From Protea cynaroides (lineage: Eukaryota > Streptophyta > Magnoliopsida > Proteales > Proteaceae), in the NCBI GenBank assembly GCA_028583415.1, contig CM053269.1:23997878-24061877 (forward strand): a stretch of DNA of 64,000 bases, in the 5' to 3' direction. The position numbers were made by a program, and so were the translations under genes. The notes beneath the pieces are model-generated. The model was not told the DNA's origin. It did not search any database and saw only the letters and a program-made list of their open reading frames with translations. Below are positions 35,430 to 48,100 of this stretch, one piece after another (position 1 is the first letter of the stretch; each line of letters begins with the position of its first letter).

Positions 35430-36449
35430 TCAAACTTTTTGATTGTTCCATTCACGAGCAATGGTATCAACCAGATCTAATGTCAGCTCTCTAGGAGGTT
35501 CACAATCAATCACTTCTCTGCTGGTGCTTGCTGGGATATTGAATTGCTGAGGTAGCCTTGTTGGGGAATAGAATGAAGTATGAGTCAACCCCATGAACCG
35601 GACATGTAAACTATTCTTTGTATTTGTGACAACCCGCTCTTGTTTCCACTAAGTGCATTTCCATCTGATATCTGCTGTGGTTATTTCTTTGAGGCCGCTG
35701 AACCAATTTGTGTCCATCTGATAGGCCATAGGATCTGCTCTTTTTGCTAATTGGTAAGGGTTAAGGGTCGTTGCTTTAGATTCTTCAACTAATACTAACC
35801 TTTTTGTTAACCAAATTTGAAGTAGATATGGTGACCTACTAAAATTGTCCAGCTCAAACTGATCTTGATGAGTTGCCATGAAGTCAAGGCCCTTTAATGT
35901 CTTGGCCAAAACTGTAGGGAAGATGTCAAAACCTTGTCTCACATGCTTGATGAGATCTATTATGATTGGAGATTCTGTATTTGTGCAACTTCGTAGCAAT
36001 AGTCGGGCTATACTACAATAGAGGTAAACATGTCTTCTCTGATCCTGTGCTTCTTTCCCTTTTGGACTTGTACGAGCATATGATTTGATCATGCGCTCTA
36101 TCTGTAGTCATTGACCCTGTACAAAACGACACATTTCTTTCCTGTCCCAGCTGAAAAAATCTTGTATCTCTTGCTTGTAATCTTTTCCTGGAGATGGTTT
36201 AAAAATCTTCCGCTTAGGTGTGTGCAGGAGGCAAGCTCTGAATTCTTCCACAGTTGGGCACAACTCGACTTCTCCCATCCTAAAGACATGAACTATTGGA
36301 TCCCAGCATTGAGCGGCTGCTTTCAAAAGATCTACGCATAATTTTATCATTGTCAATTGAGGAAGTGCCTCCAGTTGATTCTTTCGCAAGAAAGAGCTAT
36401 CTTCTATGAACTCAACATGCTAGCTCCAGTTTTTCAGTGCCTTGTCCAT
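35430..36449 (-). pseudogene. DUF7745-like additional ORF of element C
   Basis: Downstream of integrase, same strand. ATG at 36449 to TGA at 35430-35432, about 340 codons interrupted by three stops in one frame (after MDKALKNWS, after FVQGQ, after RWKCT). Recognisable blocks: AAQCWDPIVHVFRMGEVELC, PTVEEFRACL, IVDLIKHV-like helix, FPTVLAKTLKGLD, SPYLLQIWLTKRLVL, VRFMGLTHTSFYSPTRL. These match the plant DUF7745 pattern (WDP..HVFRFG..EL.PT.EE; LLQIWL.E.L). Extra ORFs occur in Tat-lineage elements; their role is unknown. Unusually few frameshifts compared with its age. Confidence 0.6.
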
Positions 36450-37193
36450 CTCTGTAATTCTGTTCGACGGATCAATGGATTGTCAGCCTTCCGGGTGTGA
36501 CATGTAGGAATCCCGACATACAAATAAATGTTAAATAATGAATCATTGGAATTTATCTTAAATTGTTGTTGTTTAGATATATTGAAATGCCCTTAGTAGG
36601 TTACACATGAAATGTATACATATGAATGACTCTGTCTGAGCCTTAAGTACTTAACTCAATAGACATGATGAGCGAGAATGGAGGTTCAAATGGGATTGAC
36701 AAGAAACTGTCCAGGTGGGTCTGCCGCCTAGAAGAGTTTGTGGTTATTTATGTAGAATGGGCTTATCTTACCGAGAAGACCCCATTTATCAGTTTGAGAA
36801 AGGAAGGGTTTATTGGAATCTTGGGACGCCGTCGGATGTAATGAACGACAGATAAGAATTCCAGCCAGATTTTTATTTTATAATTTCTCAGATTGATATA
36901 CTCATGAGAGTTTATATCAATTGATATGAAGGATGGGATTTGATGTGTAACTATTGGGAAATCCGTTGAATAGATGGACGGATGAAAGAGTTTAGCCAAA
37001 AAAATAGGAAATTCTTTCTTTGATTATGATGATAAGATGAGCCATCCCTGGGTGAAAGGTTGTTGTATCCCATCGAAGAATCCAGTCAACCATGTCGGTA
37101 AGTTCTTCAAATGATTGATGCCCGTTGTTGGTGTCAGCAGGTGAGAGAGAGAGGCCTTCTACACCCTCTATTTTTTTTTGAAAAGTGTAGAGG
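36450..37193. other. Spacer between extra ORF and integrase of C
   Basis: About 740 bp without a supported gene on either strand. Confidence 0.5.
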
Positions 37194-38600
37194 CTACACA
37201 TAATATCTCTTCACTTGATCCAAGTTGGTCAAGTATTGTAACTTAATGCCCTCCATGTTGACCAGTCGAACAGCTTTTCCAGGTAAGATCTCTTTTACCA
37301 TGAACGGTCCGCTCCGATTAGGGTGAAACTTGCCCCTAGGGTCATGGACAGGTGCTCTTTGCTCCTTCAGTACCAGGTCCCCGACTGTCAAGTGACGCAC
37401 ACGCACCTTTTTGTAAAAGGTTGCTGCCATTCTTTGTTGGTATTTTTTTACATTATCAAATGCCTTCATTCTTCTTTCATCAACGAAGTTCAGTTCATCA
37501 TATCTGAATTGCAACCATTCAGCTTCTGGAATCTTGCATTCCATCAAGACTCTCAATGATGGCACCTCTATTTCTACCGGGAGGACTGCTTCCATACCAT
37601 ATACTAGTGAATACGGCGTTGCCCCAATAGATGTTCTTATGGATGTTCTGTATGCCCAGAGTGCATAAGGTAGTTTGTCTACCCAGTCAATATTAGACTC
37701 TACCATCTTCTGGAGGATAACCTTGACATTTTTATTGGCCGCCTCTACTGCCCCATTTGTCTGTGGACGATAAGGAGAGGACCGGTGCCTTTTGATGTGG
37801 AACTTGTCACATAATTCTTGGACTTTCCCTCTGAAGTGTTGTCCTTGATCTGAGATTATAGAATGAGGCATCCCATGCCGGCATATGATGTACTCTTGTA
37901 GAAATTTAGCCACTTTGTTTGCTGTGAGCTTGGCGTATGATTGTGCCTCTACCCACTTTGTGAAATAATCAATGGCAACCAAGATGAATTCGTGCCCATT
38001 TGAGGCTTTAGGGTGAACCTTTCTGATTACATCTATGCCCCAGGTTAAGAAGGGCCATGGAGAACTAAGATTATGCAACTCTGCTGGAGGTACGTGTATC
38101 AAATTAGCGTGGATTTGGCACTTGTGACATTTCCTTACGAACTCTGCACAGTCTGCTTCCATTGTGTTCTAGTAATATCCAATTCTGAGAATCTTCTTTG
38201 CAAGAATTCTAGCATTCATGTAAGGTCCACATATTCCTTGATGGACTTGTTCGATGACGTTTTGTGCCTGTTCCTCGTTTACACAGACTAACTGCACTCC
38301 TTCATGGGATCTTTTGTACAAGATATCTTCGCATAGTATGAACTGAGAGGCATATCGCCTAAGAGACTTCTTCTCACCTGTTGTAGCTTCCACTGGATAC
38401 TTTCCTTCCATGATGAAATCTATAATGGGAGCAAACCATGGTCGGCTATCGACTGTCAGTGCATTCACTTCTTCCAAGTGGACTGGTCGTACTCTTTTCT
38501 CTATGATTAGGGGTTTGATACGTCCCAAAGGATCATTTCCAATCATTGAAGCCAAGGTGGCCAATGCATCGACATATTTATATCTCTTGGGGAGTAGTCA
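37194..38600 (-). pseudogene. Integrase of element C
   Basis: The zinc HHCC domain (HQGICGP...CHKCQIHAN, about 38240-38090) contains a TAG where the family has Trp. The core carries Asp in WGIDVI, Asp in SDQGQHF and Glu in NGAVEAANK, all present. The C-terminal part continues through VYGMEAVLPVEIEVPSLR and HPNRSGPFMVKEILPGKAVRL with no chromodomain, as expected for Tat. The frame 37194-38162 is intact. Integrase would insert cDNA. Confidence 0.9.
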
Positions 38601-38960
38601 AATTCAATTCGCATGAACTATTGAGCTATGGTTATTGCACATTATTGGTAAGGTATCAGCGTCCCCTCTGACTTGATAGATAACAATTGATGAATTACCA
38701 TAGACCTTTAATCTGCAAACCCCTATGGCCAAGGCTTCTTTCAGTCCCATGATACATGCTTTGTACTCTGAATGTTGTTTGTGCAGTCAAAGTCTAATCT
38801 GAATGAAAATGGCACAAATGCCCCTTCTGGATCTATGAATAAGATGCCAGCCTCGTATCCCATATGATTTACTACTCCATCGAAGAACATTATCCATGTG
38901 TCATTCTTCCCCTCTTCTTGAGTTGTGTAGACTTCTACATCTTCCAGATGTCTGAGGTTA
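38601..38960 (-). pseudogene. Second, archaeal-type RNase H of element C
   Basis: After the first RNase H comes WIMFFDGVVNHMGYEAGI, then FDCTNN, the start pattern of the additional RNase H of Tat elements (FDGA...GxGAG; CTNN.AEY). The frame breaks after CTNN at about 38760 and further residues are readable only in other frames to about 38600. Confidence 0.7.
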
Positions 38961-39418
38961 TCTTCAACCGGTAGAGCTGATAGATGTTCTGCAATTATGC
39001 TCCCCTTGATAGACTTTTGAGTAGTGTATGTGATGTCGAATTCGGACAACAACAATAGCCACCTAGCCAACCTTCCTGTCAAAGCTGGTTTCTCGAATAT
39101 ATACTTCAGGGGGTCCATTCTGGAAATGAGTATGACCTTGTAGGATAACATATAATGTCTTAATCTCTTTGTTATCCAGACTAGGGCTGTGCATGTCTTT
39201 TCTAGTTGAGTATAATTGGCTTTGTAGCTTGTGAATTTCTTACTCAAATAGTATACTGCCTTTTTTGTCTTTCCATTTGTATCATGCTGGGCTATCATTG
39301 ATCCCATAGAATGCTCTAGTACTGACAAGTAAAGGAGTAGTGGTCTCCTCGGTACTGGTGGGGCTAAGACTTATGGATTCAACAGATAGGTCTTGATTTT
39401 GTCGAAAGCCATCTGACA
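38961..39418 (-). pseudogene. First RNase H of element C
   Basis: Reads AVYYLSKKFTSYKANYTQLE, then LRHYMLSYKVILISRMDPLK, LTGRLARWLLLLSEFDI and IIAEHLSALP, the Ty3 RNase H region. A frameshift near 39300 separates it from the RT frame. Confidence 0.82.
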
Positions 39419-40873
39419 TTAAGGGTTCCACTCTTTTGGCTGATCTTTTTGGAGTAGCTTGAAAATTGGTTCGCATGTTGCAGTGAGATATGCAATAAAC
39501 CGGTTGATGTACGGAAGTCTTCCCAAGAAACCTCTTACTTCCTTTTCTGTTTGAGGAGATGGTATTTCAGAGATGGCTTTTATCTTGGCCGGATCAATTT
39601 CGATTCCTCTTTGGCTGACCATAAAGCCTAGCATTTTGGCCGCTATTACCCCAAATGCACATTTTTGGGGGTTAAGCCTTAGTTTATATTGCTTGATCCT
39701 TTCGAAGAACTTCCTTAGTACCGGGATGTGACCTTCTCTGGTGAATGATTTTATGATCATATCATCTACATACACCTCTACCTCCTTATGGATCAGGTCG
39801 TGCAAGATTGTAGTAGCCATTCTTTGATAAGTTGCCCCAGCATTCTTCAACCCAAATGGCATCACAGTATAACAATAGGTGCCCCAATCTATTATGAAGG
39901 CGGTCTTCTCCTTGTCTTCAGGTATCATTATCTGATTATACCCTGAGAATCCATCCATAAAGGACAAAGGAGCATGATTTGCAGTGTTATCCACTAAGAT
40001 GTCTATATTTGGTAATGAAAAATCATCTTTGGGACTAGCCTTATTTAGATTTCTATAATCTATGCACACCCTTAGTCTTCCATCCTTTTTAGGTACGATG
40101 ACTACATTTGCTAGCCACTCTGGGTACTTTGTGACCTCTAAGAATCCTGCATCAAACTGCTTCATGATATCTTCTTTAACTTTTAAGGTCCATTCAGGCC
40201 TTAATCGCCTCAACTTCTTATATAGCCTTGCATTTGAGATCAAAGGTATCTTATGCTGTACAACTTCAGGGTCTATGCCGGGCATATCTTCATAGGACCA
40301 GGCAAACACTTCTTGGAACTCCATCAGTAATTCTGTCATTTGTTTGGCTTCTTCTTCTATCAAGGTAGCACCGATCTTTATTTCTCGAGGTTGCTCTGCT
40401 GAACCGAGGTTAATTATTTTAAAGTATTCACCGACAGGTTGAGCCTTCTTCTCTTCCGAGGCTTGGATGGATTGTAATATTTCAGGAGATGGTTCATCAT
40501 TTTCATCATTTTCAAAGTTAGAGTTAGAAGGAGAAGGAAAGGAAGAAGTAGACGTAGTGTAATTCAAAATATCATCTTTATTCATATTCAAAAGCAGAGG
40601 TACATAGGAAATGGTTCCTAGTGGGATAAACTTGAAACTTGAAAAGGACTCAATCTTATCTAAAGACCTAAGGACCCTAGGCTCAGACATAGTCATAATA
40701 TGTGGATTACATGACAACCCCTTTGGGTAAACAAAATTATCATAACAACTCCAATTGGGGATTATTCCGTTGATGGGAAGGGTGAATTGTTGTATATCGG
40801 GACTCCTATCTTGATCTTCACCGGTGAGCATCATCACTTGATCGTCCTCGAACAGGTTGCTGATGTTGATCAC
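39419..40873 (-). CDS. Reverse transcriptase of element C (open frame)
   Basis: A 484-codon frame. It has an acidic linker, then FAWSYEDMPGIDPEVVQHKI, VVIVPKKDGRLRVCIDYRNL, PLSFMDGFSGYNQI, MPFGLKNAGATYQR, the catalytic YVDD (about 39760-39772) and the thumb/connection GFMVSQRGIEIDP. The FAWSYEDMPGID start is typical of the Tat branch. It would normally be part of Gag-Pol; here flanking domains are broken. Confidence 0.92.
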   Translation of the reverse strand: MINISNLFEDDQVMMLTGEDQDRSPDIQQFTLPINGIIPNWSCYDNFVYPKGLSCNPHIMTMSEPRVLRSLDKIESFSSFKFIPLGTISYVPLLLNMNKDDILNYTTSTSSFPSPSNSNFENDENDEPSPEILQSIQASEEKKAQPVGEYFKIINLGSAEQPREIKIGATLIEEEAKQMTELLMEFQEVFAWSYEDMPGIDPEVVQHKIPLISNARLYKKLRRLRPEWTLKVKEDIMKQFDAGFLEVTKYPEWLANVVIVPKKDGRLRVCIDYRNLNKASPKDDFSLPNIDILVDNTANHAPLSFMDGFSGYNQIMIPEDKEKTAFIIDWGTYCYTVMPFGLKNAGATYQRMATTILHDLIHKEVEVYVDDMIIKSFTREGHIPVLRKFFERIKQYKLRLNPQKCAFGVIAAKMLGFMVSQRGIEIDPAKIKAISEIPSPQTEKEVRGFLGRLPYINRFIAYLTATCEPIFKLLQKDQPKEWNP

Positions 40874-42100
40874 TTCTGTCTCGGATTTCTGCTCCTTGCT
40901 CTACTCTTGGATCTTGGCTTGCTCGAGTTCTTCCCAGTCAAAAGTACAATCATGGAATATTTCGAACCCGGGTACTTGCCTTTGGAGGTGGGCATTGAAC
41001 CAAGGTTCTGAAAATCCACAATAGATGTTATGTTCTCCTTCTTTGACAAAATACCCATTGAGGGTCTTCGAAAACTGGATGTCTTGCACATTGTACAACC
41101 CCTCAGATATTGCTTGATAGATTGCTTCATCCGTCCTTTGGGGTCGCCAGTTCCCACTAACTTTGTCTGATGCTCTTATTGTGTTGCTACCATACTGACT
41201 ACGATGCTTGTATTTCATTCTCTCGAGCTTCCAAAATATTTCGTCAGCTCCCCTCTGCTTTTGCTTGATCACTTTTAGATCCCCTTCCGTGGGGGTATAC
41301 CCCAGTCCAAATCTATACTCATTGACCAATAGAGATAAGAAAGTGACATCACCATGTTGGTGGGAACCGAGGCCCATACCTGGAAAGTAGAGCATGTTTT
41401 GACGAAATGAAAAGGGCAGATTCGTACCTGTAGGATCTGGCTCAGTTATGGCTAGGATGTTGTCAACCTGGAACCCTCCGAGAGAAAAATCCTGCCTATT
41501 ATCCCCTTGTGACTCTTCACTATTCTGTCTAGTGGCCAATGTGTTCACGGCTACAGAGTCCACGTGTATTGTCACAGTGGTACCCTTGTGGATGAATTTA
41601 ATCTTCTGGTACAAAGTAGATGCCACTGCATTGTCCTGATGGATCCAAGGCCTTCCTAGAAGCATGCTGAATGAGGCAGAAATGTCAATGACTTGGAACA
41701 CTGTTTCAAATTCAACCGGTCCTACTTGAATTGGTGCTGTGAAGACACCCAATATAGCCCTTCTGGTATTGTCATACGCCTTGATGGTCATATCTGAAAG
41801 TTTCAACTCTGACTCGTTGAAGCCTAGATGCTTGAAGGAAAGAAAAGGGAATACATTCAAGGCTGACCCATATCAACCAGGACTTGGAAAATGCTCTTTC
41901 CCTGACATCCGATGGTAATATGTAAATCCTATATATGATTCTTACCTCCTTGAGGAAGATCGGCATCTCCAAAGATGATTGCATTAACGACATATCTGCC
42001 TCCTACTAGCATGGCTAGTTCTTCTCCGTCCATTGAAACTGGGACCTGAATGCTTGCTAGAGATTTTAGTACAACATCCCTGTGGACCTTGGAAGCCATC
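40874..42100 (-). pseudogene. Protease region of element C
   Basis: A retropepsin with Asp-Met-Gly at about 41870 precedes a one-base shift into NVFPFLSFKHLG. Then come LSDMTIKAYDNTRRAILGVF, IDISASFSMLLGRPWIHQDN and a long C-terminal linker ending at RT. The LLGRPWIH signature is typical of Tat proteases. Overlapping minus frames at 40870-41157 reflect a further shift. Confidence 0.82.
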
Positions 42101-43914
42101 AGAAGCTCCCAAAGGACACGTTGGCTTGGGTCTTTTGTAATTGTTTCAATATTGGATTTGGAGGCTCTGGTTGGTTGGCAGGTCCTTTACTTTTCTCTCT
42201 CACAGCTTGGGCCGGATCATTTACCATCAGGTGAGATGGTTTGTAGTTCTTCCCTGTTTTGGTTTTTGCTACTTCTTGCTCATCCTCTGGGAATATGAAC
42301 TCCATTTCAAGGAAACGGTTGCCAACTTGATTTATTTCTGTCTCTTTATCTGAGAGGTAGATGATGAATGGTTCTTCTTCTTCTTCTTGCTGTACTTATG
42401 TTATTGGGTGTGATGAATCTTGCGGGAAATAAAAATCATATTCTTCTTCTTCTTCTTGATGGCTACCCAACATATTTACTTCGTCACCAAATGTGACAGC
42501 CATACTGCTTACTCCTTTTATGACGGGCATAAGGTCCAAGGGCTCATCCCCCCATTCTATGAAATTGACATTGTGGTGAGGGAGGGGATTATTTGCCACC
42601 AACACTTGCCTGGGCTGGACCTTAAATTTACCAAAATCCAATAGATCCTGTATGGCATGCCTTAAGGTGTAGCAATTGTCTGTGTCATGCCCATGTTGAT
42701 TGTGGTACTTACAGAACAAGTCCATATGAAAATTCGGTGGAAGAGGACTTGGAGGTGGACGAGGGTCAAACATCGTCAACTTCTTAGCTTGTATCAATTT
42801 ATCCAGAGCCTTGGATCGGGTCATTCCCAAATCCGTGAACTGTCTCCTTGGCCTTGCTTACGGTGGTGGGGTATAACTTGAACTTCCCAAGATCAATGGC
42901 TCAGAATTGGTATTAGCTACTTGCTTTATTGATTGATTCCCTGGATTTCTTGGCGGGTATGTCCTTCTATTCGAAGCCCCTTTCGACCTTTCTGTCTTTC
43001 CTGGTAATATATCTCCCCGGGTTATGGCATCCTCTACTTGCTGTCCTGCAACCACGAGCCCTTCGAATGATAGGATGGCCTGACCAAAAATGTATGTCTT
43101 ATATGGCCCACTTAAGCCTCTCATTATTATCTGCACCTGATCCCTCTCGAAAGGTCGGTCCCAGAGCTTTGCTGCTAACTTATGAACCGAGTTAAATAGG
43201 CTGTGAACGTCTCTCCCTGTGCTTGGACCATGGTTTCCAATTGCCTACGGTGGGTCTCTATCTCTGTGTTGTAGGAATAGAAACTGATAAATGCTTTGGT
43301 GATATCTGACCACGACATATCTGTGATGGGTTCAGATTCATCAACCATCGATAAGCCCCGCCCATAAATGAGAATTGGAATGCTTGTCCTAACTGTTCAT
43401 CAGTAAACCCTTCGCCTTGCTTCAATAAGCCCGTGAATGATCTTAAGTGGGTCCTAGGGTCTCCTGTCCCATCAAATTTCTCAGTGGTCCATTTAAACTT
43501 GGGAGGCAGCTTAGTTTCTGGAAAGAAGCATAATCCTTTAGATTCAATGATTTGACTTTCTACTCCTTTCATGCCCCTCAGTATCTTTTCCACTTGACTC
43601 AGCCTATCACCGTATGGGCTATCTTCTTCCTTCAATTTCTTGGTCACAGGGGTAGCCTGAACGATTTACTATTTCTGGGGTATGACACCTTCCATATCTT
43701 TGAATGCCGGGTTTATGAAAAATTTTGACACAGCTGGATTAGGGGTACCCGGTCCTTGTGGCGGTGCCATATTTACCCTTTCAGAGGTCGACCCTTGAGC
43801 CTGCAATTGCAATTGTATATCCCTTACTACAGCAGCTATCAACCCCATGGTATCCTCCATCTTTTCCATCCTGGCATCCATAGTAGTCGGGACTTGGTTT
43901 GATCCATCAACCAT
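42101..43914 (-). pseudogene. Gag of element C
   Basis: Starts MVDGSNQVPTTMDARMEKME at 43914. Core: KFDGTGDPRTHLRSFTGLL and WLMNLNPSQI. C-terminal knuckle of the plant Tat type CKYHNQHGHDTDNC followed by LRHAIQDLLDFGKFKV (about 42725-42640). Split by at least three stops or shifts (about 43650, 43200, 42845). Confidence 0.83.
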
Positions 43915-45101
43915 TGATTCAGTTGATGTGGTTTAGATGGGACTAACTGGCTCTGGTGTGTACACCCTAGACAACCTCCCAGTAATGGGATCCCTTATCC
44001 AAGAGGTAGAAATGGTTGTGGTTTAGGCTGACTCCTTGACTTGTACCAGAAAAGAACCCAAAAGTGATAAATATTAGGACCCTAGAATGATGGGAGTGGA
44101 AAGAAGTCACATACACAATTAAGGATGACTCAACCAAACAAGAGTTAGCTCCTTCATAAAGGTAATCGGGTAAACATTATCCAAGTCAATTTAATTGAAT
44201 TTGATTAAGCCATGTATTCAGTCTTAGGACCTCATGATTCCAAAATGGATAATCAGTGGTACCAAGGTCTGGCCACTTGAGTTACCGAATTTTAATGAAA
44301 TTAAAATGGATATATTAATCGTTGTCCTTATTAGGGATGGTTAGCAAAAGTGGTTCATGGAGGAACAAACTAGTAAATTTTTTCTTGACCATGGTATCTA
44401 TGTCTTGACAGGGATTTTCTGCTCGTTTTTTGAAATCGATGTGTTAACAATGAGAGATTCGACACATCGAGCTTTCCTAATGGAGGGTGTATAGTAACCA
44501 TCCACTATGACGTGGAACAGGTGTGTACATACCTCATACTCCCAATGGGTGAGAGTTCAAGATGCTCATCGTGTAGATTCTAACATGTTGATCAATCGAA
44601 GACAAAAAGGGGCAAAAATTCGACGTCTCGAACATGGATGTCATGGTTAAGCAGTTTTTACCAAGTCGGTTCAGGGATGAACCAAAAATAACAAACATTG
44701 GGCTACAATCTGGGTTAGGACAGAAAAAACCACCTTGACAAGGACGGAGTAACCTATCACCGAATACACGATGAATAATGGGCCCCCAATCCCTTTATAT
44801 ACTATGTTGCAAGAATTCAAGCGACGTGGAGTAGCATAACGTATTCCCAGGCGGACCCAAGAAACACTCGTTAGAGGCTGCTCGCCGGTCATGATCTCAT
44901 AAAGTACAGGCCAAGGTTCTGTGTTTTGCCTAGCGGGCTACCCCATATGCATGGGACCCGGTTCAGCTACTCGCACGAATGTGTGACTAAATCCATTCCC
45001 CCCAAAACAATATCATACAAGCATAAATATAGTATCCTAAAAGCTAGCATCCAATTCACACGAGGAAAGTTTTCATTTAGGAGTTTAACGTTTATATCTC
45101 C
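43915..45101. other. 5' leader of element C
   Basis: About 1.2 kb between PBS and gag without a supported ORF. Long leaders are usual for Tat elements. Confidence 0.6.
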
Positions 45102-45116
45102 AGTGGAGTCGCCATT
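45102..45116 (-). other. Primer binding site of element C
   Basis: Minus strand TGGCGACTCCACTGG one base inside the LTR. It ends in TGG like other tRNA 3'-end complements; I believe the Tat/Ogre primer is a tRNA-Arg but cannot verify it. Confidence 0.6.
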
Positions 45117-45117
45117 G

Positions 45118-48100
45118 TGAGGACAAAGATCGTAATCTTTTTTGGAAGTCGCCACCTGGGACCTTAGAAATGTGAAATCTCACCCTAAGTTAAAACTTTG
45201 ATTGACTCATGACCCTTAGATTGGATTTTTGGTCCATCAGAGATTGGGTATGCATCAGGTTACGGTTATGGAAAGGGTTTAGGCACCCAAACCGCCCGAT
45301 CAAAATCAGTCTCCTATACCTTTCCTATGCTAGACTCTATCTATTAAACCGAACCAAACCAAGTGGACTTGGTTTGATATCATTGAACCGAATCTGTATC
45401 CACCAGATTGCCCACGTATCACCGGATTATTCTAAAAATCAGGTTCGCCATCGTAGTTCAGGTGTGATTAAAGTTTATGGCTGTGATTTATGCTTGTGCT
45501 TGATTAAGTTCATTGTTCAAGTTAAAGTTTATGCTTGAAAGGCTGAGAAACCCTATGGGTTAGGATCTGGATAGTCCATGCGAACTGATAGATAGTCCTA
45601 GTGGATCTAAGAATGGATAACCCTTTCTGGGTCTGAATGTGGAAAATCCTATTTGGGTCAAAATGTGGATAACCCTTTATGGGTTGGAATGTGGATAACC
45701 CTATTTGGGTCAAAATGTGGATGGATATCCTAGTGGATCTATGGATAATCCGAGTGGACTAAGATGTGGATCCGAATTTGAGATTCTCCCAAATAGCCTA
45801 CGTATCCTAGGGTTTGCCCTAGGAATCAGAATTTGCGTAGTTTAAAAATGATGGGTAGATATCCAAGTGGATCTATGGATAGTCCGAGTGGACTAAAATG
45901 TGGATTCGAATTTGGGTTTCTCCCAAATGGCCTACGTATCCTAGGGTTTAACCTAGGAATCAGAATCCGCATAGTTCGGGCTAATGGGTGGATATCCAAG
46001 TGGATCTATGGATAGTCCAAGTGGACTAAGGTGTGGATCCGAATTTGGGTTTCTCCCAAATGGCCTACGTATCCTAGGGTTAGACCTAGGAATCAGAATC
46101 CGTGTAGTTCGGGATGATGGGTGGATATCCAAGTGGATCTATAGATAGTTCGAGTGGACTAAAATATAGATCTGAATTTGGGTTTCTCCCAAATGGCCTA
46201 CATATCCTAGGGTTTGACCTAGGAATTAGAATTCGCATAGTTCGGGCTGATGAAATAACCTGTTCTAGGTTAAGGATTGAAAACCTATTCTAGGTTTAGG
46301 ATTTAGAACCTGTTATCGGTTTAGGGTTTAGAACCTATTCTAGGTTTAGGATTTACTGAGGGGTGAAAATCGTCCTGAGCTACCCTTTTCATCCTAAATT
46401 CTAATTTTGGAAGGTTTGGCAAAGCATTCTCTTTCTTTATTAAGATTTTTATTATTTCCCATTATGCCCTTCCCAAGAATGTGGGTGCCTAAATGCACGT
46501 CCCCACGCCTAAATTATCTTCTAGAAGTGTGCATACATGACAGTTCAACTAGGGTGTTGCAAAAAATGAAGTTATTGCCAAAAATAAATATTCTATCAAA
46601 GCATGGCATATAATACATTTATGGCATGGAATACACATATATCAAGATTGTTAAAAATCTCCTAATATGACTTGTATTGCAAATAAGGCAATAACCTATA
46701 TGGCAAGATCTTATTTGCTATTTTCTAAGCATGGTAAGACCTAATATGGCAAGAAATTAATGTATGGATCTATATATCAATATGGTAAGTATTAAACATA
46801 GAATGTAAAATATGGCATGAATCATCCAAAAAGGTAAGATCTTATATGCTATTTTCTAAGCATGGTAAAACCTAACATGGTAAGAAATTAATGTATGCAT
46901 CTATATGTCAATATGGTAAGTACCAAACATAGAATGTAAATATGGTATGAATCATCCAAAAAAAGATAAGATCTTATATGCTATTTTCTAAGCATAGTAA
47001 GACTTAAAAATGGTAATTATCAAGATTTTACTAAATATGGTAAAAATCTATTATTCTACCAAATATAACAACACATGGAATATGGCAAACATGATATGTG
47101 CACAATCTAAACAAAGCATATGAATGCTCTAAATATAGTCATTTATCCAAATATGACATGTAGATACTCTAAATATAGCAAGTATGCAATCAAATATGGT
47201 AGAATTCACCAAGCAATCAATTGCATGTTACAGTGAATGAGACAACAATGAAATCTTTCTAAAAAATCCAAAATTATCAAAAAAACATATGTTCAATAAG
47301 TTCTTTGAAAATATTGTAACTTTTATGAAGACATTTGGAATGAATAATGACTCAAGAATGCTAAAATTGTGACACAAAGTTTCAAATATTGGACAAGCTA
47401 TGAACTGCTTTCATATTCTGTCATATTACACCAAAATGACTATAAGTAGGTCTTCTGTAACTCAAATCAAGCTCCATTTTTTTTTCATAGAAAGATTACT
47501 TGACATGCTATATTTCATCTGAAGGGGTCGAATCCCAACAGAGGACAAAACCAGGTCAAATGGATGCCCCAAGACCGGATATGTGCACTGGTCAAGTCTG
47601 TTTCAGATTTTTTTTGACCAGTTGCACCATAAATTCCGTATAAAATCCCATACTTAATGAAAATTAAATCTAGACATATGTCCATGTAGATAAATATTAG
47701 ATATAAAATTTCATCAAGAAAAACAAGTGAAAACAGAACATTCTCTTTGTGAAAAAGATCTTTTTCAATCATGCAAATCTGAATATCCTAACAGATTCAA
47801 AATCAGAGCACTATGCACTTAAAAATCAATATCAATTCAATAAAAAATCTAAAACCAGTGCCATTTTTTAGAATACTTCCATATCTAAAAAATTCATATG
47901 ATGTTTCTTTTATGATTATGGCCATAAGACCCTTTTCTAGAGACTTTCTGATAAGGGATTGCATTATACCCGAGTAGGGCAGCAATGCCAAAGAATAATT
48001 TTTCGGATAGACTTTTCCAAGTCCAAATGGAACAAAATTTATAGGGTAGTCTTCTAACATATCAGAGAGAATCCCATAAAAATTTGGATTTTAAAATCTA

